The notes beneath the pieces are model-generated. The model had not been told where the DNA came from and did not search any database. It saw only the letters and a program-made list of their open reading frames with translations. Source: Axinella damicornis (taxonomy: Eukaryota > Porifera > Demospongiae > Axinellida > Axinellidae). Taken from it: DNA of 64,000 nt. The position numbers and the translations under genes were made by a program. The stretch covers positions 10,725,625-10,789,624 of the forward strand of contig OZ007509.1 of NCBI GenBank assembly GCA_963931865.1. Reading direction: 5' to 3'. Of the stretch, positions 31,250-41,789 are shown in pieces (position 1 is the first letter of the stretch; every line of letters begins with the position of its first letter).

Positions 31250-32420
31250 ACCTCTGGACCTTTGCAACCAATGGCAAAATTTCCATCCCTCCCTCCTCAG
31301 CCTTGGAGTAGCAGAACTCCGGGTTAGGGTTGAGAACCTCAACGACAATGTGTCAGTGAGGGTGTGATGGTGGAGGAAATGCAAGTGAATGTAACCGAGC
31401 AACAGGTTGCTGGCACTGTTGCCATCCGGCTAGAGGTGAGGCATAGCTACAAGTGTCACACACTCCATACTTTGGTGTTCAATCTCACGCTGTTATCATT
31501 GGACAAGATCAACATTGATTCAGAAATGTGTTGCACATGCTGTGAAGTATATCTTTTTTGGTAGACTATTCCATAAAGTAAACATAGTTTTACCCCTCAT
31601 GATGTTGATTAGCCAATTCAGTGGGCATGGCAACTCTGACGTGGATGTTATTCATGCTAGTTAAGTTGGTTGCGGTACATAGGGTTAATGGTCTGCTTGA
31701 AAGATACCAAACCAAACAAGTATCCTCCCCCTGTGCTTGCAATGCTACGATTTGTCCCCCGTGAACAATTTTGTAAATGAAACATTGATTGCGAAATCAC
31801 CACTTGGCAGCGGTGGTTTAGGGTGTTAGTGGTCCAGCTTGACTTGGCAAGTTTGAATGAGCCAGCACAACCGTGAGTATGACCTGTACGACTGTGTACC
31901 CTCTCCTCACCCTGCTTTACTCTCCCTCCCACCCCTCCTCCTCCCCTCTCCCGATCACCCTCTCCCTCTCCCCTTCCCCTCCCGCTCTTCCTCTCCACTC
32001 CCACCCTCCTTCCCTGGTGAATCTTTTTTTGGACGTACTTTCGTCAACTTAGTCTCTGGCAGATCCACCATCTACACATGCACAGATTAGTACGACACAC
32101 CCCCATAAGCACAATGGTTGGAAAAGTATACACACAGGACTGTCCTGAGAAGGAACGCTGAACAACTGCTGATGAAGCTGTCATGAAGTACAGAGATGGG
32201 GTCAATCAGGACCAGGGTCTCATTGTCAGCCCTATCTGGAACGGTGTTATACACTAACTACCCTGGAATTTCAACATTCTCTCTCATTGTAACTTTTCAT
32301 TTTTTCTTTTCTATATCATTGTTTCCTTTTTCCCCTTTTAACAGCTGCTTGTAATTTCTTGCATAACTTCCGGTGAGCTGTGTACGTATATAATGCCTGT
32401 CTCATGCATTCTCTGTATTG
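31250..32420. other. Noncoding interior of the 8.6-kb element
   Basis: There is a pyrimidine-rich run at 31905-32010 and no recognised exon. Confidence 0.5.
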
Positions 32421-32421
32421 A

Positions 32422-32463
32422 CCTGAGGAAGATCATCGCAATCTGATCGAAACGTTTGTCATC
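32422..32463 (+). other. Hammerhead-ribozyme-like core (candidate)
   Basis: CCTGAGGA is followed by a possible GATC/GATC stem, then GAAACGTTTGTC. This fits CTGANGA...GAAA with a very short stem III (AC GTTT GT C), as in hammerheads of Penelope-like elements. Stem I could form from TTGA (32417-32420) and TCAA (32462-32465), but with a C-A mismatch at its base. Pairing is weak and activity is uncertain. Confidence 0.25.
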
Positions 32464-32716
32464 AAAGTTCTCCTGCCGTGTGAAGTCCAACAATTGACAA
32501 ATCATGGACGTAATATTATTACGTGGATTGAGTATGACTTCCTGCCATTTCTGTTCCAAAGTACTACTGTACTGACATTTTTCAGTGTTCAAATCACTCT
32601 ACCGACTTCCTACCTGGTAGTTGAGTCCGGTCTGCATTTGCTGATATTCTCAGTGATGCTGCATATTACATGTTGTGCTCACTATACTTGCCTGTAGGGT
32701 TAAAGTATAGTTTCTG

Positions 32717-32887
32717 TACCACACTCGCTCACAGCGGAGGAGTCTGGTCGACTTCCAACTAACGACTTGTTCTGAGGTGGCCGATAAGTAGCTGCAAACC
32801 ACAGGCATGTTTTCACCTACTTAGTGATGTCAGAACAAGTCGTATGTCGTTGACCAGACTCCTCTGCCGTGAGCGAGAGTCTGGTAC
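32717..32887. repeat. Foldback repeat
   Basis: The left arm CTCGCTCACAGCGGAGGAGT and CTGGTCGAC ... ACGACTTGTTCTGA is mirrored by TCAGAACAAGTCGT ... GACCAGACTCCTCTGCCGTG. The arms are about 60 bp with two to three mismatches. Confidence 0.85.
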
Positions 32888-32889
32888 CG

Positions 32890-33949
32890 AGAGTAGCTAA
32901 GTCGCTGGTAGTCTGCACTATATTTGGGATACAATATTTGAAAGTACATAGCAGCCTTCTCCCATGGAAAACTTGAATCGTAGAATAAACGAAATTACAC
33001 TAGTGTACATGATTTCGCCACCCCCTCTAGTCAGTGCTAAAGCATCCCACCTATAATAGTGGGCGGGATGATGGTGAATCCACGTGCACAGTTGTGCATG
33101 CCTCAGGGATATTGATATACTGTGCAAATGTACCACAACCTATGTGGGACACCCCCTTTCAGTTTGTTATACTTCATTCTAGCTTATTCTTTTTCTCATT
33201 ACTTTACTGTTATTTCACCATTGGAACCTGGCGGAGTCAGGACTAGATGCAGGCAGATGCGGGTGAATGGGTGCATGGCTATATAGGACATTCCCTTCAC
33301 TAGATTTCTATGGTATACGTAGCTACACCATATCTAACCCTCTGTATACTCTAAACTAAGTGTCAGCAGTTGTGCAAGTGAGTGAATGCCTGGCCTTGGG
33401 AGCCAGGGGTGGACTTTAGAAAATCCTTAAAAGCATAAATAAAGGATTTTCCCCTCAGTGCTCATTCACATGATTATGAACTGTAAAGGGAGTGTGAGGG
33501 AATCAGGTAAGCTAAAGCTTGCCTAACATTGCACAATACAAAATAGTGAATCGCCTTAAGCGTTTTGAGATGTGAACAAAGAGCCTCAGATAGTGCAAAG
33601 TGCATGTCAACACACTCCACTCCACCTATTCGGTATGTGTAATGTTAGATTTTCCCATTCCGTTCCACCTTAAAATTCACTTCAGCCACAATCCAACTTG
33701 ATTTCATGAATGTACATGCAGGTGCAATGGAGTTTACCGATGTGCACATTGCCCTAGCTATCGCAGGTTCTTTTCCAAACTCAGGTGGATTTGAATCCCA
33801 CTAATGGTTGTGTGCATGTGTGCTTTTATGGAAGGGTACATTAGGCCACCACAAAAGAAATTTGCCCTTTGCTTTTCCACAAAAAATGAGTCTGAGGAAT
33901 ATATGCCTGCACTCAAGCAAGCTTAGTGTGATGATGTCATGCATACCCT

Positions 33950-33950
<1 letters not shown>
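32890..33950. other. Noncoding interior of the 8.6-kb element
   Basis: No recognised exon. A repeat-like TGGATTTGAATCCCACTAA near 33787 may be a decayed SINE B box. Confidence 0.4.

Positions 33951-33983
<33 letters not shown>
33951..33983. repeat. Poly(C) tract, 33 nt
   Basis: An uninterrupted run of 33 C. Confidence 0.95.
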
Positions 33984-34184
33984 AGGACCTGCATGAAAAC
34001 CTCCTCTGCATTGGAGATGTGGGTTATCAAAATTTTAATTAAACAAATCAACATGAACTGAACACACAAACGTTAACCCTGCACAGTCATGTATGTACAC
34101 ACTCCTGCCAAACCATGTGTGTACACATGCATGTACATGCACTCTGTCCTGACCCTGTACACACATGTATATATACATACTCTC

Positions 34185-34560
34185 TCCAAACCTGCTCACA
34201 CACACTCCCTCCAAACCTGCACACACACACGTACGTGTATACACACTCCCTCCAAACCTGCACACACACACGTACGTGTATACACACTCCCTCCAAACCT
34301 GCAAACACACGTACCATGCACACACTCCCTCCAAACCTACACACACACGTACCGTGTACACACACTCCCTCCAAACCTGCACACACACGTACCGTGTACA
34401 CACACTCCCTCCAAACCTGCACACACCACGTACCGTGTACACACACTCCCTCCAAACCTGCACACACACGTACCATGTACACATGCACACTCACTCCAAA
34501 CCTGCACACACGTGTACACACACTCCCTCCAAACACATGCATGTACACACACTCCCTCCA
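34185..34560. repeat. Minisatellite, about 43-bp unit
   Basis: CACACTCCCTCCAAACCTGC followed by ACACACACGTACCGTGTA is repeated about nine times with small variations. The long open frames on both strands here (Thr/His/Pro on plus, Cys/Gly/Val on minus) come from the repeat and are not genes. Confidence 0.92.
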
Positions 34561-35334
34561 TGTACATTTATATTATGTGCACATACTCCCTCCAGACCAT
34601 GTACACACACTCCTGTATATAAATGTGCACTCAATCCCCGGGTGGACTTCTACTGATGGGTTAAGGGTAAAATCTGCATAGGTTAAATTATATGTAGGGT
34701 TATCCAGAATTAGCATAATACAAGCTTAACACAAAATATAATACTTGGAAGAAATATAATAATATACGGAACGAGATATTTTTGTACACACAAGGGGGTG
34801 GTAATCAAATAGCTATCAATGATTATAATATGATACAACAGTTGTGTTTGTGGGGATAACTTCATAAGCATGATAATGCGAGTTGAAACATAACGTAAGC
34901 ATTAAATTTGATTTAGGATGAACAATGACTCTTGGTTGGGCAACACAAGTATATCCACAATTGTCCCAACAAAGGGGTGTCATGTTGAACTCCACAAATG
35001 ACAACACTTCCCTTCTTGTAAAGAGTTCCGTCTATGTTAGTAGACTGCACACTACAGGCAAGTATGAACATTCAGTTCACAAGGAGAACAGGCACAGGCA
35101 GTCATGGTACAAAGTATGCACTATTGACAGTTGCAGATGTAAACAAACACACCTCTGGAGAACAGAGTCACTGTCAACCTCAGGTGCGGCTCTCATGAGT
35201 TCTGATTCATAGTCCACTTCCGCAACTAACACACATTTTCCTGTAGGATGTTGTGATGAATACTAACACGAAAACCCATGTAATGTAAACCATAGGAAGG
35301 GATGGAGGGCAGAAAGGTGGGAGCTAGGAAGGGT

Positions 35335-35372
<38 letters not shown>
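35335..35372. repeat. Poly(G) tract, 38 nt
   Basis: An uninterrupted run of 38 G, the longest homopolymer in the window. A G-rich purine segment continues to about 35490. Confidence 0.95.
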
Positions 35373-35373
<1 letters not shown>

Positions 35374-35564
35374 AGGATGTAAATTTAACAAGCATGGGAG
35401 TATGTTGTACATGTTGAGTGGGCAGGGGAGAGCAGGGGAAGGTGGGTGGGACAGGGGAGGGGAAGGTGGGGTACGACGGGAAGCTTGGGAGGTGGATGGG
35501 ACATGCATGCCCCATCCACCTCCCCTTGTTGTACTCACTTTGATGTATATATATGCTCATTTCA

Positions 35565-36850
35565 GAAGACCATGACAGCATCTTTAGTGTGCTTGGGCTT
35601 GGTCTTAGGTATTATTTTGCTGGCTGTGACACATGAAGAGCTGATGGTGTTCAGCAAGGGTTTTGGGGATATTCCCAACACACACACCATGTGTTTGAAG
35701 TAACTATGCTTCCCTTCATAGCGCATGCACCACATTCGGCTAACAGGACCACACCTATAGGAGACAAGAAAAACAAGTACGTCATAGGGCATGTATCTTG
35801 AACAGCAAGTGGTGAACACACAGGAAGTGATTCAGAGTGCCAATGAATCAAGTGAGAAGGGGCAAGAAGCGTCCCAAGCACCACAGCTGCGTTGCTGTAA
35901 CAAAACAATGGTGATGTCACACTACACATGTAGATCACTTCCTACTAAACTGATGTTGCAAACATATAACACCTGGAAGAACATACCAGATAGTTTTAGG
36001 TGGCCACCTTATGCTACTGAAGCTACCGCAATTGCTGTTGGTTTGTTCTTCACCTCTGAAGGCCCGCGGAGTTGAAGGAGGCAATACGAGCATTGAGGGT
36101 ATCCAAGGAGAACATCTTCTCCTCACGGATGAGGTAAATTAGTAGATGGCACATGCAAAGCTCCAGTGATCCCTCCAGAATGTTGTGCATGATATCATGG
36201 ACGTGTGTTACATGAAAGTAACGGCATGAATTCAATGAAGAACACTGCCATAGGTTGTAGCAATGTGGTCATGTACTGGCCCTCCCAGACCATCACAGTG
36301 GGAAGTGTATAGCTCCTGTGCACAGTCGGAAAGCACTTTCAGTGAACTGTAAACAGGAATAATAACTCAACAATATATAATAGTTGTGAAGACAGGAAAT
36401 ATTGCACCTACGTTTGCATATCTTCGTCCACTGCCATGCAATACTGGCATTTGCGAAAGCCGAAGCTAGGGCCTTGTAGCCGCCAATGTTCCAGGCGGCA
36501 AGGTTGTCTGCTGACACAACAGTCAGTGTGCCATGGAAGGCTGTCAGCATACCATCAAACTGAAAGGTAACTCCACCGTCCTGAATGAAAGCACAAAGGC
36601 ATTGCATTCATCAGTCTAGCATCCACCAAAAACGTTTATCCTATTAAATAACATTGCAAGCTAGTACACAAGTTTACCTTCTCCAGAGCTTTTGTGTCCT
36701 CAACAATCGGTTACAAAACCTCCTCTATGCCTAACTTAACAACAATGGGGTATTTGGTGACACGGAGCAGTTGAATGCTTTTGAGGGAAGACCTGAGTTT
36801 AGGATCAAGGTTTCCCAGGACAGAAACCATGCCTTGACGGACATACCAAA
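35565..36850 (-). pseudogene. Transposon-encoded gene of the 8.6-kb element, degraded
   Basis: Minus-strand exons follow one another. The first crosses the arm boundary: FHFWYVRQGMVSVLG, then NLDPKLRSSLKSIQLLRVTK and, after a stop, PIVEDTKALEK. Next come GGVTFQFDGMLTAFHGTLTV and VSADNLAAWNIGGYKALASA, then HDIMHNILEGSLELCMCHLL and LIREEKMFSLDTLNARIASF. Near 35760-35600 CGPVSRMWCMRYEGKHSYFK and HM follow. The VSADNLA...GGFK, HD.ME and MR.E.KH.YFK segments recur in a large family of uncharacterised transposon proteins of invertebrates and fish. Several stops and frame changes are present. The transposon superfamily cannot be named with confidence. Confidence 0.65.
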
Positions 36851-37980
36851 AATGAAATGCTGAGGTTTACAATGGAATACGCAAACTCTTCAACCCTGGA
36901 CCCTGGGACTAATCAGTTGTTTGTTATCCCTGTATAGCTATCTCTGTAGGTATATCCCTAGAGTCAATTTTCTATGGACCCAATGCAGCATGTATTATGG
37001 CTACTTTTCATTTAGCAGTCCTTACAGCGTTTGTTCAGGTAGCCTCATTCTAGCAGTGTGGCATTTCCATAATTTGATACAAATTTCAACAGTCGGTGTG
37101 GTAGCTAGGCGTTTGCTGTCTGCATACAGCTGTTTTGGCCAGTCCCGTCCAGTCCAGTCCATAGACCAGGTTTACACTCATCCCTGGTTGCTAAAAAAGA
37201 CCTCAGTGAAGCCTGTTATCTACCAATTGATTACGAATTAGCTGCATTCAGGAGCTCCAGTATGCTCTACGCTGCGTCCATTCCAGAGATCCCGAGCAGC
37301 CGTTCTCATACTCACGTTCCAACTGTCATTAGGGTATGGAATCCGTTCCCGAAAGTCCGTTACATTAACTGTATATTCCTGTAATCTTACGTTTGGCATT
37401 GAACTTTGAGGCATTGAATTTTGAAACGTAGTGCAACGGTACAACAATTATTCAATGCACAGAAATTCAATACAGTTGAATTCAGTGGAAGAAGTGGTTT
37501 CAATTCAAAGAAGTAGTATTTCAATTCAATGTATATTCCTGTAATCTTACGTTTGGCATTGAACTTTGAGGCATTGAATTTTGAAACAAAGTGCAACGGT
37601 ACAATTATTCAATAGCACAGAACAGTTGAATTCAATGAAGTAGTATTTCAATTCAATGCTGCTACAGTTTGATTCAATGGCGAGTGAAAAAAAATTCAAT
37701 GAATTAGCAATGACACTTCAACGATAGCTGAAGTTTGATTCAATGGACCGGTAATACGATTCAATGATAGCTGAAACGTTCAATGGGAATCCAGAACTTC
37801 AATGATACTCGCTGAAACGTTCAATGGTAATCAATGATGCTTGCTGAAACATTCAACGGTGTGTGCGAAGAACAATTCAATGCACTAGTATCCTGACCTC
37901 AGATCCGTTACACTCTCTGTAATCTCTGTTTTTTCATTGAATTTTGAGGCATTGAATTTTGAAACAAAAAACGTTCCATA
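36812..37980 (-). repeat. Right 1169-bp inverted arm
   Basis: It mirrors 29359-30536. Unlike the left arm, its inner edge continues without a break into the transposon gene (VLGNLDPKLRSS). That suggests the right arm is the original 5' end and the left arm a copy. Confidence 0.92.
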
Positions 37981-38229
37981 GTGAGATGCTTATACAAGTC
38001 AAGTAGCTTTGCATCAGCTGTGCGTAACCGAAGCGCTACAACCGCAACCTGCTAATTGCAAGGCTTCCTGATGCGCATCACTACTTGCACCACTTCCTGA
38101 TGGGTACCACCACTTGCAGGTTGTGCAAAAGTAATGAATTGGCTATACTGCATGTAGCTGTAATTCAGCAGAATTTTCGTAGCTAGCTACCTACAATGGA
38201 CCTTCTAAAATGCACGTGCATTATACTCC

Positions 38230-38410
38230 AGACAGCCACATAAAAGTCTTATAAGAAAGCTGGAAGTCTTATAAGAATCTTACTTGAATTCTTATAAGAA
38301 ACCAAAAATCTTATTGAGATGTCACAAGAATTATTGATCTTATAAGAAATGGCCAAATCTTATAAGAAAACACGATTCTTACAAGATTCTTATAAGATCT
38401 TATGACTATT
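38230..38410. repeat. CTTATAAGAA-type short repeats
   Basis: TCTTATAAGAA and variants occur about eleven times in 180 bp. The motif is self-complementary, so each unit is a small palindrome. Confidence 0.85.
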
Positions 38411-38420
38411 TCCGTAAGGG

Positions 38421-38890
38421 TAAACCTCACAGCACGCAGGAAAGGTCTACAGAGATTCTGACTACACCGTCGTGATCGCTATCATGCAGTGTTACAACCA
38501 CACAATAATTGTGGTGAAACTCACCTTGGTGGTGGAGATAGCTACAAGCGCTTTTGTAGTGCCGTCGGCCGCCATTGCTCGATCGTGCTCTTCGACGTTG
38601 ACTGCCAGTAAGGTCATACGAAGGGCTCACAAAGATTCTGACCACACAGCCGTAATCGCTGTCGTTCACTGACGCTTACATCACCGTGCTGGCAAGGTTG
38701 TAAGTGCTGTTATAGTTTCATGTCTTCCCTTTGGTCGCAATTGCTAGCGTTCGACTGAGCGTGGTTGCCACGTGGCATGTGCGTTAATTGGAACGAATTG
38801 TGATAATTTTTAGCTTGCGCTACGGCGAGGCAACCGCAGAGTTGCAACGGTTACCAGGAGTGCGGTTGCCCCTCGAACTAATCTAAATAA
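38421..38890 (-). repeat. About 470-bp repeat, copy 1, with ATG-exon-like unit
   Basis: This is tandem with copy 2. Each copy is itself a dimer of two related halves that share GATTCTGACYACAC, CACTG and a GCCATTGCTCG/GCTAG block. On the minus strand a 51-nt unit (38525-38575) runs from ATGGCGGCC to a GTGAGT donor and reads MAADGTTKALVAISTTK. No known gene matches. Confidence 0.8.
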
Positions 38891-38900
38891 TTAAACAATC

Positions 38901-39352
38901 AAACCTCAAAGCACGCAGGAAAGGTCTACAGAGATTCTGACTACACCGTCGTGATCGTCATCATGCAGTGACACAATCATATAATAATTGTGCTGAAACT
39001 CACCTTGGTGGTGGAGGTACAAGCGCTTTTGTTGTGCTGTCGGCCGCCATTGCTCGATCGCTCTCTTTGACGTTGGTTGCCAGTACAGTCATACGAAGGG
39101 CCCACAAAGATTCTGACCCCACGGCCGTAATCGCTGTCGTTCACTGACGCTTACATGCCAAAACTCACCGTGCTGGCAAAGTTGTAAGACCTGTTATAAT
39201 TTCGTGTCTTCCCTTTGGTCGCCATTGCTAGCGATCGACTGAGCGTGGTTGCCATGTGGCATGTGCGTTAATTGGGGATGTTTAGCTTGCGCTACGGCGA
39301 GTCACAGCTGGCGTCGCAACGGCTACCAGGAGTGTGGTTGCCCCTCGAATTA
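38901..39352 (-). repeat. About 450-bp repeat, copy 2, with two ATG-exon-like units
   Basis: It starts with the same AAACCTCAMAGCACGCAGG as copy 1, at a period of about 480 bp. On the minus strand the unit 39004-39050 begins ATGGCGGCCGACAGC and meets GTGAGT. The unit 39169-39225 (57 nt) reads MATKGKTRNYNRSYNFAST before GTGAGT. Confidence 0.8.
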
Positions 39353-41149
39353 AGAAGAAGAACAGCCCCTTAGGGCATTAGCTTGCACCTAGACAAAACT
39401 GTTATTCACTGTGATTAAACCGGTAACCACAAAACCCACATGTGTAGCAGACACTAGCACTAGGGCTGTATAAAAGAAAGCCATCAGGTTTCCTTGGTGA
39501 ACTGCATGATTGAAACCTTGGAGTTGATTGGAAGGCCTTGCATTTCCCTGCTGGCCTAAAAGACATTGAAGTGCACAGCCTATTTGTATCATCCCTACTG
39601 CACTGGTAGGGGCGTCTTTTGTGTCTTAATTTCTTCGAGTCGGAAGAGGTCACACACACACACACACACACTTATCCCCTGATCCGGCTTACCTCTTCTC
39701 CCACCACTCACACACACACCTCCACACATACTCATCCCCTGATTCCCCATACCTCCTCTCCCTCCCCTCACACTACACACATCTTCAGGCTCAAACATTC
39801 CCACTACTGGAGTACTTTGTGATGGAGCTCGGCTACATTCCCATACTTCAGTTAACCAGTGTAGGCCTGCACAGTGAGGGCTAACTTAGTGTGCAGATAG
39901 TGTACCGATGTTGTGGTGAGGAAGAAAGTGAGGAAGGGACGAAGTGGGTGAGGGAGTGAGAATGTTACAAAATGGAAAATAGTGCTCTGCCTCATCCCTC
40001 ACTCTCCTCATTCCTCTCCCTTACCCCCTCACTCCTTTCTCACCCTCACCCATACCTCCCTTACTCCCTCTCCTCCCTCACTCCCTCTCCTTCCCTCCCT
40101 CTTCCTTACCCCTTACTACTTCTCCCTCTCTCACCCTCACCCGTACCTCCCTCCTTCACCCCTAACTCCCTCTCACCCTCACCCCTTGCTCCCTCCCTCC
40201 CTCCCCGCCTCTCACTTCCTCTCCCACCCTCACCTCTCCCTCCCTCACCCCTCAATCCTTTTACCTCACCACTCACTCCCTCCCTTACTCCTCACTCACC
40301 TCCCTCATTCCTTGCTCCCACTTCCCCCTCTTCCTTTCTCCCACCTCACCCCTCACTCCTCTCCCTCCCCTCCCACCACTTACACACACACACACATACA
40401 CATACTTATTACCCTGCGCGCGCATGCACGAAGCGGGGTTAAGCAATCAGTTTTGTCCATCAGTCAGTCAGTCGTCTGTCTGTCTGTCTGTCTGTCTGTC
40501 AGACGAAAAAAATCTTCCCACATAAACCATCGAAATGGAGTCAAATAATAGCAAATGGCAAAAAAAACTGCTCTATGTGTACCTGACTGAAGTCAAGGCG
40601 CTTTGTTTCACTGTATTTCGGCCTTTTCATAACTATTCATAACATTGGCTCCACCTCTTCGTGACCTCAGAGTCCCATCAAGAACAGGACACGTAGTGCA
40701 TTTGGAAACTTCATGCTTCAAGCTGACCGCTAGGTAACAGTGTTTTCTCACGATCTATGTACTTCACAGACATTGTGGCTATTGTTTCGGCTGTTTTTTT
40801 CCAGCTATTTCCTATTATTCGTAACATTTGGCCCCACTTCTTTAACTTCACAGTATAATGTGTTGTATATACGGTAAGCGGTCACTCCCACACCTTGGAT
40901 ATGGCCATACATGAACACAGCATACGCAATAGCCGCCCTTGTTCGATGCGCATCGGCAGAGATGTCACATCGATTGTAGCTGCACTGCATGCATCCTGCC
41001 TGGCCTGTAGATGTTCAGCGCGGGCGGGTTATGTGTTCTACACACTGTATGAACACTCACACTGTATGAACACTTCTAGTTCATGCCTTGATCCCCCATA
41101 CCACCTCTCCCTCCCCTCCCACCTCACACACACACGTACACACCCTTCC
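39353..41149. other. Low-complexity stretch
   Basis: It holds a (CA)n run at 39652-39670, a pyrimidine-rich CTCCCTC region at 39990-40380, (CA)n at 40380-40402 and (GTCT)n at 40475-40500. The long open frames here are products of the CT-rich repeat. A CACACTGTATGAACACT duplication lies at 41041-41075. No gene is recognised. Confidence 0.7.
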
Positions 41150-41492
41150 CCTCCCAATGCTCCACTCCTTCCAATGCTCCACCCCTCCCAATGCTCCACC
41201 CCTCCCAATGCTCCACCCTCCCAATGCTCCAGCCTCCCAATGCTCCACCCCTCCCAATGCTCCACCCCTCCCAATGCTCCACCCCTCCCAATGCTCCACC
41301 CCTCCCAATCCTCCACCCTCCCAAAGCTCCACTCCTCCCAATGCTCCACCCCTCCCGATCCTCCACCCCTCCCAATGCTCCACCTCTCCCAATGCTCAAC
41401 CCCTCCCAATGCTCGCAGCAAAAAAAGAGAAAAGAAACTAATGCTCCCCTCCTAATCCTCCACCCCTCCCAATGCTCCGCCCCTCCCAATGC
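41150..41492. repeat. Minisatellite, 16-18-bp unit
   Basis: CCCCTCCCAATGCTCCA is repeated about 19 times with small variants. It is interrupted once near 41415-41445 by an A-rich segment. Open frames on both strands are repeat-derived. Confidence 0.93.
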
Positions 41493-41561
41493 TGAAAGTG
41501 GGAGGGGGTCAGAGAAGTGAACGATGGGCGTGAGCCACCCCTGTTCTGACTAAGCCTGTAC

Positions 41562-41689
41562 CTTCACAGCCAACAGCAGGCTTTCCAACGAATCACGACC
41601 CCCATCCCCATGCCAGGCCAAAACTACGGCCACAAGGAGTCCTGATGCCGCCCCCAGGGACACCACCATGGGACCTGTGTGCTGCGTAT
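41562..41689 (-). CDS. Unidentified hydrophobic exon
   Basis: The minus-strand acceptor CAACATTGTAG and the donor GTACAG bound an open segment. It reads THTGPMVVSLGAASGLLVAV after correction for the first codon (TQHTGPMVV), then VLAWHGDGG and DSLESLLLAVK. The hydrophobic stretch could be a membrane helix or a buried beta-alpha unit. The family was not recognised. It lies downstream of the unidentified minus-strand gene at 44794-46530 and could belong to it or to a neighbour. Confidence 0.35.
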
Positions 41690-41789
41690 CTACAATGTTG
41701 CACATGTGAGTGAGTGTGTGTGGTGAGTGTCTTGTGTGTGAGTGTGTATGTGTTGGGAGAAGGAGTGACCTGTCTGTGTGTATTGGGGA

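Larger units (their letters stand above)
29359..37980. mobile_element. 8.6-kb element with 1.17-kb terminal inverted repeats
   Basis: The two arms (29359-30536 and 36812-37980) are near-identical inverted copies. The outer ends are TA-TGGAACGTTTTTTGTTTC and its mirror, so a TA dinucleotide flanks each end, consistent with a TA target-site duplication. Homology stops exactly at these points. The inner region (30537-36811) carries a degraded transposon gene on the minus strand, a G-rich foldback, a 43-bp minisatellite and long G or C tracts. The element could be a DNA transposon with very long TIRs, or an inverted partial duplication of one. Confidence 0.8.

Noticed and set aside
34185..34560. 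CRISPR array
   Set aside because: Units are contiguous minisatellite copies without unique spacers, there are no cas genes, and the DNA is eukaryotic.
34035..34681. Long overlapping ORFs of 150-190 codons on both strands
   Set aside because: They are translations of the 43-bp minisatellite. All frames stay open because the repeat lacks stops, and the proteins are low complexity.
37238..37596. Paired 69-codon ORFs in the inverted arms as genes
   Set aside because: They fall in the ATTGAAT motif cluster and occur in both arms simply because the arms are copies. No domain is visible.
39972..40548. Proline/serine/leucine-rich ORFs of 156-188 codons
   Set aside because: They lie over a CTCCCTC pyrimidine tract and show the same pattern in two frames. 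No domain and no splice sites.
41038..41520. Several ORFs over 100 codons
   Set aside because: They derive from the 17-bp CCCCTCCCAATGCTCCA minisatellite, with no non-repeat coding part.
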